A stretch of DNA of 64,000 nucleotides from Tetraselmis striata (taxonomy: Eukaryota; Chlorophyta; Chlorodendrophyceae; Chlorodendrales; Chlorodendraceae), in NCBI GenBank assembly GCA_006384855.1, contig VCJN01000993.1:62001-126000 (forward strand), given 5' to 3'. The position numbers and the translations under genes are program-made. Each line of letters begins with the position of its first letter. The first letter of the stretch is position 1. Shown in pieces: positions 47,561 through 59,800 of this stretch. The notes beneath the pieces were generated by a model. It saw nothing but the letters and a program-made list of their open reading frames with translations, searched no databases and was not told the DNA's origin.

Positions 47561-48180
47561 CCTTTGAAGGCCAGCACACATGTATGGGAGTCTTGTATGG
47601 CCCCGGGGTTCTGCATATCATGACATCAAAGATAAACATCATATCAGAGCATGCTATGATAGACATATATATTATTGCATACATGCATGTGAATGGCACA
47701 GCAGCGGGACACGCCTTCTATTTCCCTTCTTGTACGAAGTAGCCTGCGTGATTCTTGATATGTGAGACTGCGTGCATGCTAGCGCTGCCTGTGGCTCCGG
47801 AGTAAGCCGCCTTGCGCCTTGGTGCACCGTGTGCCAACCGGCCTCTTGCGCGGCACTACAAGCCGTTTGGTCGCCCCGTCGTATTGGGATATTCAGTCGT
47901 TTGTCTCATTACTGCTTACTGGGCTTGTGCAGACGCGTGCCGTCGAATTACATGCTCATTACGGGACCCTTCCCCGTTGAAAGGTAGTTACGAGCGAATT
48001 ACGACCCTGGAGCACGTTTGTGTCAAATGAGGACACATGAGTTCTTACTTACACGCTAAATACGGTCGCCATACGGGATATGGCTCAGGGCTGAACACAA
48101 TTATGCGGATATTACGCTATGGATACGCATCAAGCCGGGTACTCGCACTACAGTACTGCTACGATCTGCGCTATACAATA

Positions 48181-48360
48181 TACTGCAGTTATATACTATA
48201 TTATTAATCTACTATATAGTAATATATTATTATATTAAATCTATATTAAATTATAAAATATGTTATCAATTTATCATAATATGTTTATATATATATATTT
48301 ATTTATATTGGAACATTATTTTATATGATAATTTGTATATAGCATAATGATAGAATAGGT
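48181..48360. other. AT-rich tract
   Basis: About 180 bp almost entirely of a and t in a GC-rich region. It is not a simple repeat. No function can be assigned. Confidence 0.7.
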
Positions 48361-48511
48361 ATGGTATTAAGACGACTTGCGCGGAGCGCGAATCGTCCAG
48401 GCGCGACGCCGGACTTGTTTATTTTAGAAAGCGGCTGCTTCTACCTGACGCACACTCGTCAGACGGTATCGTAGCTGCTCGTCCGCCAGCACCCTCCATC
48501 ATGGTTCCCAA

Positions 48512-49250
48512 GTGTCCGATGAGGGTATCGTCTCGCTGTATTTTACCTCGTTTGTACCCGACGCTACGTACGCGTGCGCAGATCTTGAACTCAGTACCAT
48601 GGCCCCCCCCCTTACGGAATCCGACATGGGCACTGGCGTTCAGAACGCCCCTGTCGACGGTCCATGCCATACTCCCACGAGTCGGGGACTGGAGCTCACC
48701 CTGAAAGGTACGGTGAGTCGGTGGGTGGGTAACTTAGAGGATTATAATGTCACATGCGTTGACCACCCCGTGCTGCGTTACTTTTTGATGTTGCTCCTGC
48801 GGCTGAGGACAAGGCAGTGATGCCAGCGCTGTCTTTGACGAATGCTGGCCGCGCGACACTCAGATTCCTTAGGCTAGCTCGAGGTCTGCGAGGTGACGCC
48901 GCACTGGGAAGCCGCAGGTGAGTCGCGTTTGTTTTCCCACTTGTTCGATTACACAGCCACCGCCGCCGCGACAAGCAATCAACACGCATACTGACTTTCG
49001 CAGTTGATGTGTCAGACCCCCGACGTCGACAGTTGACGTCAACGAGGGCAGAAGCCCGGAGCCCCCGGACCTGAAGGCCGAGCAGCCCGCCAAGCCGGCG
49101 GCTGGGGGGCCGGGGTGGTGCCGTGGCCAAGGCGGGCGGTGGGGCGCTCGGGTCGTCGCGGGCCGGCCGCCGGGCCGCCGTAGCCGCTGCCTCCACCCGC
49201 GAGCAGCGTGCCGGCCGCCGAGGCGGTCCCGGTCAAAACCGGATGTAAAT
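48512..49250 (+). CDS. Possible multi-exon open frame, unidentified
   Basis: Exon-like text MSDEGIVSLYFTSFVPDATY continues to LELTLKGT and a gtgagt donor at about 48713. A second block ends at a gccgcag|gtgagt junction at 48917, and after an acceptor (tttcgcag, about 49003) a Pro/Ala-rich block (DVNEGRSPEPPDLKAEQPAK) follows. Phases were not resolved and no domain was recognised. Confidence 0.25.
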
Positions 49251-51030
49251 AATTTATTCCGCCCGTCCCCTGCCGCGCGCCTCGCCGCCGACTGCCGCGC
49301 GCCCGCTCACTACTGGTTGTGCCGCGCGCGCGCTATCGCGGATTGGGCCAGAGCGCAGCGAGATTGTCGGGCTTCCAGGCAGGGGTAGATGCAGTAGTCC
49401 TTTCATGAAATTATGAGTGTATAGCGTTGGTGATAAGTGATTTGCGCCTGATGCAGTTTATTACGAGTACGTCACGGTATGACTACAGACGAGTGTCAAA
49501 TTACTGGTAAGAGTACATGATGAGTTCATGGTATTACAGTGCAATTACGAAGTTGGGCGGGAGCCTAGTGCAACTGGCACAGTGATGTTGCCAAGGATCA
49601 GAATATCCGGCTATCGCATTCGCATTCTCATGGAGCTCATGCACATCAACATCGGCCCCATCTACAACAACTTGGCAAAGCATGATGACCCTTACCTAGC
49701 TATGTTTGCCGCTATGTCTGCATCCTCTTGTGGGCAGCTGGGGGGCCAACTTGGCGGAGAGTTTCTGCGAGCGGCGCTGCCTCTCGGTTGGCAACCTGGT
49801 CGTGAACGACGGCAACACGCTGCTTTGCGACTAGGAGGTGGAGATGCTTGTCGCCTTGCGGATGAACATGGATTGCATCCAGTTCATGCGCACGCACTAC
49901 ACAGACGTATGGAGCTGCTCAGCAGTTTCACATGATTGTTGTCGATGACGACGAGGGTTGGACAGTTGTTGCTCCAAACTTTGTTTTCTTCTGTATCATG
50001 GCTGGTGTTTTGGTTGGTGTTTTGTGGTTGTGTGGTCTGGTGAGCCACCCTGGGATGATGCCCACCTGGCAAAATGATTGCCCTCGGGCTTGTCTCTGTG
50101 GAGCAAACAATGTGGTGATCTGAGGGGATACATTTGCTTGCTTACTGCGGCCAACAAACATGCCCGGCTGTCATTTGTGGAACCAATTTTCTTTCAGTTG
50201 TAATAAACTGACATCCGCCCTTTCTTGCCAAATCCGTGTGTCATTGGCCATCAATGCATTGCTCATGCCTGCATGTCATAGAATAGCGCTGCATTGTTGT
50301 GTTGCTGCAAGGGGGTATCGTTGTATTGCCGTTTAGCTGCGCATTGCCGTGTTGCTGTTGGGGGGTTGATATATGGAAACAAATGGTTGTCGTCCTTTTT
50401 GGCTTTCATATTGAACTGTTTTGCCATTGATGATTGTAATCATATATGCTCAGGATAACATGTTGTTGCTGTTTAATACACAAAATCTGCTGAAAATTAT
50501 GTCCATACTGTGCATCATGTCAAGTTGTTGTTATAAGTATGATAATGTTCGCGACTTATTATTTTCATTGATGACTGATAATTACTTCTTCATATATGGA
50601 TGCATAATATAAGTTTACTATTTAATTATTCTTGCCATATGACAACGGCTGGCTACAAAATCTCTACTCTTACAGTCCGTAGTCGCTGAGATATATCGCG
50701 TTGTGTGGGCTGTTGAAAAGGACCTCATTGTGGAACACGGTACTGCATTATTCCGAGCACCCCCTTTTTATGTGAGTGATATGAGAAGTGCTTTTTTTGG
50801 CCTGCGCTTTTCAATAAAGCTCGACCTCGGAGCCCCCCAAACATAAAACCATTAACAACACTATTGGTTGTTAATGATTGTTAATTATCACATGCTCGCA
50901 ACATTTACTTTGCAACATGCTCGCATTATTTACTGTGTGTAGTGCCCCGGGGATGTGAGCTCCAAAATAGCTCACATATTGTTTGACGACTTTCGGCATG
51001 AGACTTGTACCATAGGCTCCATGAATTTGG
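49251..51030. other. No gene recognised
   Basis: The 135-codon frame at 49528-49935 begins plausibly (RIRILMELMHINIGPIYNNL) but turns to low-complexity text. 50160-50900 is AT-rich with short frames only. Confidence 0.35.
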
Positions 51031-51054
51031 CGCATCATGCAATACAACGCACAT

Positions 51055-51700
51055 TAGTTACTGACCCCGTCTTCGCTCTGTAGTAGCGATTCCCGGGCTT
51101 CCGGGAATGCCAATATTGCACTAACTTTGCCGCCGCCACCATACCGTCCACGTTAAATGCTGGGGTGCGGTCGTCGGCAATTATGCTTCTTACAACGTCC
51201 CTTGGCTGTTGATAGCACATGGTAAGGAGAGCACGCAGCACCAACCTTTGCTCAGATTGACTCCGTCTTCGCTGTGTAATGGCGGTTCCCGGGCTTCCGG
51301 TAATGTCAATGTTGCACTATGCCGCCGCCACCATACCGTCCATAAATGTTGAGGCGCGGTCATCGGCTATGCTTCATAGAGCGTCGCTTTGGCCGTTCAT
51401 AACAGATGGCTGGGAAAGCACGCTGCACCACCAAGCTCAGCCGTGATCGACTCCGTCTTCGCTGTGTAATGGCGGTCCCCGTGCGCTTTGGTTAATGCCA
51501 GCATTGCGCAATGCATGCCTCTGCAATACCGTCCTCGCTAATTATTGCGGGAAATTATCCGCAACTATGCTTCTTACAATGAAGTTTCGATAGTTTCCGG
51601 CACATGATTAGGAGAGCACGCAACACCAAATTCAGCTGTGATTGACTCCATCTTCGCTATGTAATGGCGATTCCCAATATACATTAATGCGGGATCCCGT
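51055..51700. repeat. ~195-bp tandem repeat, 3.3 copies
   Basis: Units start near 51060, 51257, 51447 and 51644 with gactccgtcttcgctgtg-like sequence. They share cgattcccgggcttccgg, ccgccgccaccataccgtcc and gagagcacgcagcaccaa segments. Copies are clearly diverged, so the duplication is older than that at 43-45 kb. Confidence 0.85.
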
Positions 51701-51868
51701 ATCACATGGACTTGCGCGGACATAATTAGATAGTTATTTAGTGTACTGATTTACATGAGCTAATTAGATAGTACTATAAAAGTGTAATATATATAAATAA
51801 AACGAATGTAAAAACGACCGCGTTACGGTTTCTGCGGTTGTCCTCAGTCTTAGCGGGATCCCACAATG

Positions 51869-52348
51869 TGTTAAGAGCTCAATCGGCCCATTAGCCCACG
51901 GTGGAGCGGCGTCGCAACGGGATCCCGCACTGCGTTTGCAGTCAATTCGAGCACTAGCCCGCAATGGAGCGTGTAAGCTTTAGGCGAGAGGCATTGGCAA
52001 GGAAAAGGTTTGCATCAAAGGAATTGTTACAGTATACAAGGGCATAAACGTCTTTTTACAACTATCGGTTTTGCAGTCGGTTTGCACGTCGGCATTTAGG
52101 TTCATGTATGTAATATAGGCTAGTTGTCATCATGGGGTCATCAGGAAGTCATCGGGGTGTAATGGCTGGTGAGAGCATGGCATGTGGGAAGCATGTGACA
52201 GGCATGTGGCAAGCATATGTGTGTGGGCGGATGAGCAGCTTGGTTGCATGTTCTTGCGTTAGTATAAGGGAGTGAGTGGTTTGAGTATGACGGTGTAGGT
52301 GTGTGGGTATGGGTATGCAGGCAGTGAATGTTGGTGGTAACCCTAACA
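51869..52348 (-). repeat. Probable 3' LTR of the Ty3/Gypsy fossil
   Basis: In element orientation it starts tgttagggttacc directly after a purine-rich gggccgggatggaa stretch and ends near cttaaca, giving TGTTA...TAACA ends over about 480 bp. It lies just beyond the chromodomain. A matching 5' LTR was not found in the window, so the boundaries are inferred. Confidence 0.45.
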
Positions 52349-55300
52349 TTCCATCCCGGCCCAAAAAAGTAGCCCTACGGGATACGCAAAGGGAAGCGGG
52401 CGGGGTATTTGGCGGACAGGACACGATAATCATCATGTTATGTAAGCATGTTATGTAAGTCGGAGGGAAGGTTTGGTACGGGCATAGGCATGCAGCATAT
52501 CGACATTTTGAGGTTGGCGTAGGGTTCCCATGAGTCGTGGGAGTCCTTGTAGCCCGACCAATGCACAAGAAAAACTAAGGCAGGCCCGCGGGCATGGTGT
52601 GGCGAGTGTTGGTCAATGCGGTGGCCGCGAATGGCATCGATGATTCGTTTTGCGGGGGCTCAATGCGGCCGGGTGTGTTATCGGCGGGAGTAGTGTAGGG
52701 ATGCACAGCGAAGCAAGCGAGAGATGCGGAACACGAGGTGGCATGCCATGCTGGGAAGCAGGCGAAGTTGGTAGGCTTGGGAGGAAACTTTGCGGACGAC
52801 GGGATATGGACCGACGTGACGTTGGCGGGATTTGCAAATTGGTTGGTTGCGAAGCATGTGTTGTGTAGAAAGCCACACTCAGTCGCCCTCGGTGAATTCG
52901 TCGGGGCGAGTTCTACGACTGGCATATGCTATTTGGTATGCGTCGGCGAGTTTTAGTTCTTCTGTGATTACGGCATGCATGGGTATGTTGTATCCGTTGA
53001 ACGATATCAATGTGATATGCGGGTTGACATGTTGAAACAAGAGGTCTGCGGGTGTAAGTGGGTTCATGCCGTAGCATGCCTCGAACGGGGTGCCTTTAAT
53101 TGCGGAGTGATAGGCGTTGTTATATCTGAACTCGGCGAGAGACAAATTATTGAGCCATTCAGTGTGGTTTTGGTGCACGAAAGAGCGGAGGATTTGTTCA
53201 ATGGTGCGGTGCGTACGTTCGGTTTGGCCGTCTGTTTGTGGGTGGTACGAGGAACTGATATTAGATTTAGTACGTAAAAAATGGAACACATTTTGCTTGA
53301 AGGTCGAGGTGAAGCGGGGGTCGCGGTCAGATATTATGGTGCGGCAAAGGCCGTGGTCGCGAAAAATGTTATCGATAAACAAACGGGCGAGTTGGGGGGC
53401 GTCTATGTGAGTATTGCATGTAATGAAGTGGGTTTGCTTAGCAAAGGTGCAGACAAATGTGGCGATAGTGTCGAAGCCATTTTGTGGGGGAGCGCAGGCC
53501 GGTGATAAAGTCCATGGAAGTAATTTCCCATGCTCGTGTGCCTATGGGTAGAGGCGACAGAGAGCCCGTATGGCGCGCTGTATGGAATTTTTTACGCGTT
53601 GGCAGGTCGGGTAGGTGCGGCAGTAAGTTTTTATGGTTTTGCATGTGGGGCCACCAAAATGTTTTGGAGATGCTGGCGAGCGTGCGTTCTTCATCTGGAT
53701 GACCGGCCGCGTCGTGGAATTCTTGGATAATTAAGTTAAGCATGGGTTTATCCGACGTTGGCAAGCAGACCTTATCAGCCATCTAGTACAAATTGTCGTT
53801 AGTATCGGACGCAACGCCAATGAAAATGCAATTGCCATAATAATTTGCATCAGTTGTGTAGCCGTGGCGGATGCGAACAAGTAATTCTTGATTAACTTGC
53901 AGGTTGCGCATGATTGAGAGGATTATGCATCTCCTCCAGATCCTTGTCAAGAAGTTGGGTTTCGTGTTTAGTTAAGTCATGGCGTAAGTCTAGACGGCGG
54001 GATAGGGCATCAGCCTCATTTTGGGATCCTTTGCGATATAAGATTTGTAGGACGGGTTTTCCGGTGCGGGGGTGTTTAGCAAGGTGTGGGGAAATAACAC
54101 TAAGCCATAGGGAGTGACGGCGGCCTAGCGCAGGTTGATCGGAAAGTGGCGGAGTGTTGCGTGGTCGGTAATGACAGTCATGCGGAAGCCGTCTTCGATG
54201 TAGCAGCGTATTCCTTTTATGCGCAGACTACACCTAAAAATCTTGATCATAGGTGGGGTATCGAGTGTGGGCAGGTTGTAAAACGTTGTAGTTAGCGCAT
54301 GGTCTGCGGTGGCCGGCGGAGTCCTTCTGAGTAAGACTGCGCCCAAGGCATATTTTGAAGCATCGGTTGAGACTGCAAACTCGGCGTTTGGGCCGGTTTA
54401 AGGAGTCATTGAGACCGCCGGGGCTGAACATATTGATTTTTAAGAGCATTACATGCGACATGTTCGCCCCCCCCCCCCCCCCCCCCCCCCAGTAAATTTC
54501 TTAGTCTTGCGGCAAATGTAATAGAGGGGGGCCGCCATGTGGGAATATTTGTGGACATAATTGCGAAAAAAAATGCAGAACCCAAGGAATTGTTGTATTT
54601 GCTGTACGATTTTAGGCGGGGCCCATTCGCGAACTGCAGCAATTTTATATTCGGAAGGGCGTGTGCCATGTTGGCTAACCATATGACCCAAATATTCTAG
54701 CTCATTTTTGGCGAAGAAGCATTTGGGCAATCGCAGCTGTATGTCGTTACCGGCGAGGAGGATGAGAGTGGCATCAAGGTGTATCAAATGTTCATCGAGT
54801 GAGTTGCTAAAGACTAGCACATTGTCAAGATAAACAAGGATAAATGTGTTTTTTGTGCAGTTGAAGGGCATTATTCATCCACCGTTGGAACGCCGAGGGG
54901 GCTTTAGACAGGTCGAATGGCATAACTAGACATTCGAACTGATGACCGAACTGAGTTTTAAATGATGTTTTCCAAAAGTCAAAGTCTTTATTTGATACGG
55001 AGTTGGTGATAGGCTAGGGCAAGTTAAAGAGCTGAGTAAAGTGCAGCGCCGGAGAGCGTATCTAGTAGCATGTCAGCGTGTGGGATTGGGAATTCTATTC
55101 GGTGTGTACATTTATGTAGCTGGCGATAATCAATGCACATGCGCAAGCCACCATTGCCCTTTCGGGCGAACATGACAGGTGCAGCGTAAGGTGAGAACGA
55201 TTCTCTAATAAAGCCGTTGTCCAGAAAGCCATTTAACTGTTTTTTAAACTCATTTAACTCGGCAGGGGAGAGAAGATATATTTTGCCGGGTGGTACATTG

Positions 55301-55690
55301 GCATCGGGGAGTAGGGGTATTTCGAAATCGAAGCCCGGGCGGGGTTGCGGGAGGCAGTCCAACGGTAGGCAAATACTTTTGTGTTTAAGTAGAAGGGAAC
55401 GGATTTGTTGGGTATACTCGGCAGTCGGCAGACTGGTCGGTAGTAATACCGGCGATATCATTATCTACGGAAAGGGCAGTAGTGTTCTGTGGCGTCGTAT
55501 TCGGGGAGCACGGCGCAAAAGAACACGGTGTCGGGATCTTTTTTAAGTATCTCACGAGCCATAGTGTTGGCATGAACTACGTCGATGTTACTTGAGCGAG
55601 GTTCAATAGGGCATATCACGGTGTGTCCGTCGGGGAACGTAAGCGGGGAAAAGGGCAATATTATAGCGTAAACGGTGCAGGCCACTATAC
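52349..55690 (-). mobile_element. Fossil Ty3/Gypsy chromovirus, pol region
   Basis: The parts appear in the correct order for a Ty3/Gypsy chromovirus on the minus strand: protease-RT linker (about 55.45-55.69 kb), reverse transcriptase (about 54.5-55.45, with [10 protein letters not shown]-type active-site text), RNase H (about 53.9-54.45), integrase zinc-binding and catalytic core (about 52.9-53.8, with YHPQTDGQTER), and a chromodomain (about 52.49-52.57, LVHWSGYKDSHDSWEPY). Gag and a 5' LTR were not seen, so the copy is also incomplete at its 5' side. It is broken in several places, probably half a dozen or more, and a long C tract lies within it at 54464-54490. Decay of this degree implies an old insertion. 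Chromodomains in this group are known to steer integration to chromatin. Confidence 0.85.
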
Positions 55691-55730
55691 TTCACTTGTG
55701 ACTCACTGAAAATGGGATAATTTACTAGCT
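55644..55730 (+). repeat. 86-bp inverted repeat, left copy
   Basis: The reverse complement of this segment matches 61643-61728 with about nine mismatches and one indel. The shared core includes ttatagcgtaaacgg and ccactatacttcactt. It overlaps the 5' edge of the recognisable retroelement. Confidence 0.85.
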
Positions 55731-55743
55731 CGCGCGCAAAACA

Positions 55744-56141
55744 ATGTACTACAGACATATATATATATATACAGCGCACAGTACTGTATACTCGCCGTCG
55801 CCGCCGCCATCCCTTATCCCGCCCACTCGAGTGGAGGGGGGGCTGCGCAGTACTACTAGTTGCTACTGGTATCCCTTTCCACCACCGCCAAGGCTGCCCA
55901 GAACCCAAACCGGGCCGTGGCAGCAGACAGTTAGCGACTATTCATAGGAAAGGATCCCACGCGACACAGGCATGCAGGGTCTTACCTTACACAAAATGGC
56001 GCGAACGCCCGGATCCGTGACATGAATGGACTCCGCCTACCTTCGGCGTAGGTCTGCACGGCTGGTGAGTAGGCATGCTGCCGCCTCTTACGTCCCTGCG
56101 TCCCTGCGTCCCTGTGCCTTACTTGCCTTGCATTCCCTGCC
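55744..56141. other. Spacer upstream of the exon array
   Basis: A short at microsatellite (55759-55772) and no coding feature. It would contain any promoter of the array gene. Confidence 0.35.
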
Positions 56142-56882
56142 ATGTCGCGAGACTTGCAGCTCACGCTATCGGTTACTGCCATGCAGGCTGGGGTAGGTCC
56201 CATCGCGATGGAGGTGCCTAGCACCCCCCCCCCCCCCCCCCCCCCCGCTTCCCCCCCGCACGCGGCCCGCCGGTCTGCCCGACCCGCTCGACCAAGGGCT
56301 GCGTCTGCTCGACGTGCCCCCACCCAACGCTCTCGTCGCGTGGCGGCCCTTGCCGTTGGACCTAGCCGGGCCGATACGCAGTCAGTGGCGGGTCAAGGGC
56401 AGGGCCCGCCAGCGGCAGACATGTCGCCGAGCTTGGCTGTCGCTGGCGATGCGGGCGAGAGCTGGCCTACGCATAGCGATAGCCAGGCTGGGGAGAGCGG
56501 CGGGCAGGGAGCCGGCGCGTCGGCAGCCACACCCTGTGGACTTGCGCTCGCATTAGGCGGGGGTGGGGGCGTGCCGGATGCCAGCGGCTCGGAGGCTAAA
56601 GGCGCGACAACCACCATGCCCACGGTAAGAGCTGTGGAATAGGCGGGATGGAGGGCGGGGGGCGGGGGGGGGGGGGGGGGGGGGGGGTTGTGGCCGTGCT
56701 GTGATGTAATGCTGTGGTAGTGTGGTGCACCTTTGCATTTTTATACGGCTTGCTAATTATGTCGCCATTACACGTTCGACTGACAACCCCCGACTCCAAA
56801 AACTAGCAAGAGCAACGCACTCCCTGCCCCCGCTGCCGACGAGTTGCAGCCGGCCTCAAAAGAAGCGACGCCAGTCGCCAAG
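56142..56882 (+). CDS. Array gene, module 1: leader exon plus first repeat exon
   Basis: An open exon (56142-56624, 161 codons from an ATG) encodes a disordered Pro/Ala/Ser/Gly-rich segment and ends DASGSEAKGATTTMPT at a gtaaga donor in phase 0. After a 162-bp gap comes a 96-bp open exon (56787-56882, PPTPKTSKSN... ...EATPVAK) that ends AAG|gtgggc. Its acceptor reads acaa instead of the cag of every good copy, so this particular exon may be skipped. A C tract at 56225-56246 encodes the Pro run. Function and family are unknown. Composition suggests an intrinsically disordered, possibly nuclear, protein. Confidence 0.4.
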
Positions 56883-59800
56883 GTGGGCGGCCTTGCTGCG
56901 ATGTAATGTTGTTGTCCTGGGCTTCTGTTGTTTTCGGCTCGCTAATTATGTCGCCATCGCGCGTTCGACCCACAGCCCCCGATTGCAAAGCACGAGCGAC
57001 GCACCCCCTTGCCTTGCTGCCGACGAGTCGCAGCCGGCATCAAATGAAGCGCCGCCAGTCGCCACGGTGGGCGGCCTTGCTTCGATGTAAGGCTATGCTA
57101 GGCTGTTTTAGTTTTCGACTGGCTAATTATGTCGCCATCGCACGTTCCACCCACAGCCCCCGAGTGCAAAATGTGGCACAAGCGACGCACCCCCTTCGCC
57201 TTGCTGCCGACGAGTCGCAGCCGGCTTGCAAGAGGCGCCGCGAGTCGCCAAGGTGGGCGGCCTTGCTGCGATGTAAGGTTAAGCTAGGCTTTTGCAGTTT
57301 CCGGCTTGCTAATTATTATGCCGCCATCGCACGTTCCACCGATAGCCCCCGAGTGCCAAACCTTGCACGAGCGACGCATCTCCTCGCCCGATGCTGACGA
57401 GTCGCCGCCGGCTTCAACCGAGGCGACGCACGTCGCCAAGGCGGGCGGCCTTGCTGCAACATAATGATGTTATCCACCTTTGCATTTTTATGGCTTGCTA
57501 AATATGTCGCCATCGCGCGTTCGACCTCCCGCCCCCCCCCCCCCCCCCCCCCCCGACTGCTAGCTGCACGAGCGACGCACCCCCTCGCCTTGCTGTCGGC
57601 GAGTCGCAACCGGCCTCAAAAGAAGCGACACCAGTCGCAAGGTGGGCGGCCTTGGTGCGATGTAAGGCTATGTTGGGGTTTTTTAGTTTCCGACTTGCTG
57701 ATTATGTAGACGCCATCGCACATTCGACCCATACCTCCCGATTGCAAAATCTGGCACGAGCGACGCACCCGCTGCCCCCGCTGCAAAAGGCCCGAACGAC
57801 CCTCACAGTTTGCTCACAGTTGCGGCAATCCTTTGGTGACGCCTGTCCAGGCCGGGAGAAGCAAACATGGGGAAAAGGCAAGGGCAAACGCGGCAAGGGT
57901 GGTGCTGGCTCCAAGCGCGGCCGTGAGGAGCGATCCGCCGCCGATTATTGCCACTCCCGTCACCACCTCTTCACCCACCTCCCCCGGAGCACCGCACAAG
58001 TCCGTCCCATCCGCTGCAGTCAAGCCGCCGCGGTCCTCGTCCATCGTTCCCCAGGACGTGAGGAAGAGGGCGGAGCGCAGGATCGCCAGCTCTACTATGG
58101 GGTGGGCACCGTTGAAGTGGTGCCGGGCGCAGCGGAGCCTGAGACCCTGGTGATGTATGCAAAGCAAAAGTGCCCGCCATAGATAAAAGTGGCTGCACTG
58201 CCGGCACCTTTTGGAATCGTCGCAGTCGCAGGAAACCCCATTGTCGCCCGCAGAAACGCACTTCAGTCGACAACAAACTCTGTGGACGGCTTGCAAGGAG
58301 CGACAAGGTTGGGGCAGCAATCCTCGCCTACTGTTGGCATACGCGACAATGCGCGCATGGGTGACCTGGTACTCGGAGTGGCAGTCGTGTTGTATGGCAG
58401 TTGTGTTGACGCACCCCCTCGCGTGCCTGCTGCCGAGCCGCAGCCGGCCTCGACAAGGGCGCCGCGAGTCGTCAAGGTGTGTTGGCCCCGTTGCACGTGT
58501 TGCCATTGCGCACCTATTACTTTTACGGCTCGCTAATAGAGTCGAAATCGCACGTTGGCCCCGCATACCCCGAGCGCAGAGGCTTGCCCGAGCGACGCAC
58601 CCCCTCGAAGCGCTGCTCCCGAGTCGCAACCGGCCTCGACAGGGGCGCCTCATGTCACCAAGGAGGGTTGGAACTGCTGCACCTTTGTTGCCGTTGCGCA
58701 CTTGTTACTTCTGCGGTATGCTTATTGAGTCGCCATCGCACCGTTGGCCCCCGCAGACCCCAAGCGCAAAAGCTGGCCCGAGCGACGAACCCCCTCGCGG
58801 CGATACTCCTGACCCGCATGCCAAACGCTCTCGTCGCGTGGCGGCCCCGGCCATTGGACCTAGCTGGGCCGATACGTAGGCAGTGGCGGGTCAGGGGCAG
58901 GGCCCGCCAGCGGCAGACATGTCGCCGAGTTTGGCGGCTGCTGCTGGCGATGCGGCCGAGGGCTTGCCTACGCCTGGCGATAGCCACGCGGGGGAGAGCG
59001 GCGGGCAGGGAGCCGGCGCGTCGGCGCCACACTCTATGGACTTGTGCTCGCAATTAGGCGGGGGTGAGGGCGTGCCGGATGCCAGCGGCTCGGAGGCTAA
59101 AGGCGCGACAACCACCATGCCCATTGTAAGAGATGCGGAAACGGCGGGATGGAGGGCAGGGTGGAGGGGGGGGGTGGCCGTGCTGCGATATAATGTTGTG
59201 GTGCACCTTTGTATGTTTATACGGCTTGCTAATTATGTTGCCATTACACGTTCGACTGACAGCCCCCGACTCCAACAACTAGCACGAGCAACGCACTCCC
59301 TGCCCCCGCTGCCGACGAGTTGCAGCCGGCCTTAATAGAAGCAACGCCAGTCGCCAAGGTGGGCGGCCGTGCTGCGATGTAACGTTATCCTGGGCTTCTG
59401 TTGTTTTCGGCTTGCTAATTATGTCGCCATCGCACGTTCGACCCACAGCCCCCAATTGCAAAAGCTGGCACGAGCGACGCACCCCCTTGCCTTGCTGCCG
59501 ACGAGTCGCAGCCGGCCTCAAATGAAGCGACGCAAGTCGCCAAGGTGGACGGCCTTGCTGTGATGTAAGGCTATTATGGGTTATGGGCTCATGTAGTTTC
59601 CGGCTTGCTAATTTTGTCACCATCGCACGTTCCACCCACAGCCCCCGAGAAACGCACCCCCTCGCCTTGCTGCCGACGAGTCGCAGCCGGCCTCAAATGA
59701 AGCGACGCAAGTCGCCAAGGTGGACGGCCTTGCTGTGATGTAAGGCTATTATGGGTTATGGGCTCATGTAGTTTCCGGCTTGCTAATTTTGTCGCCATCG

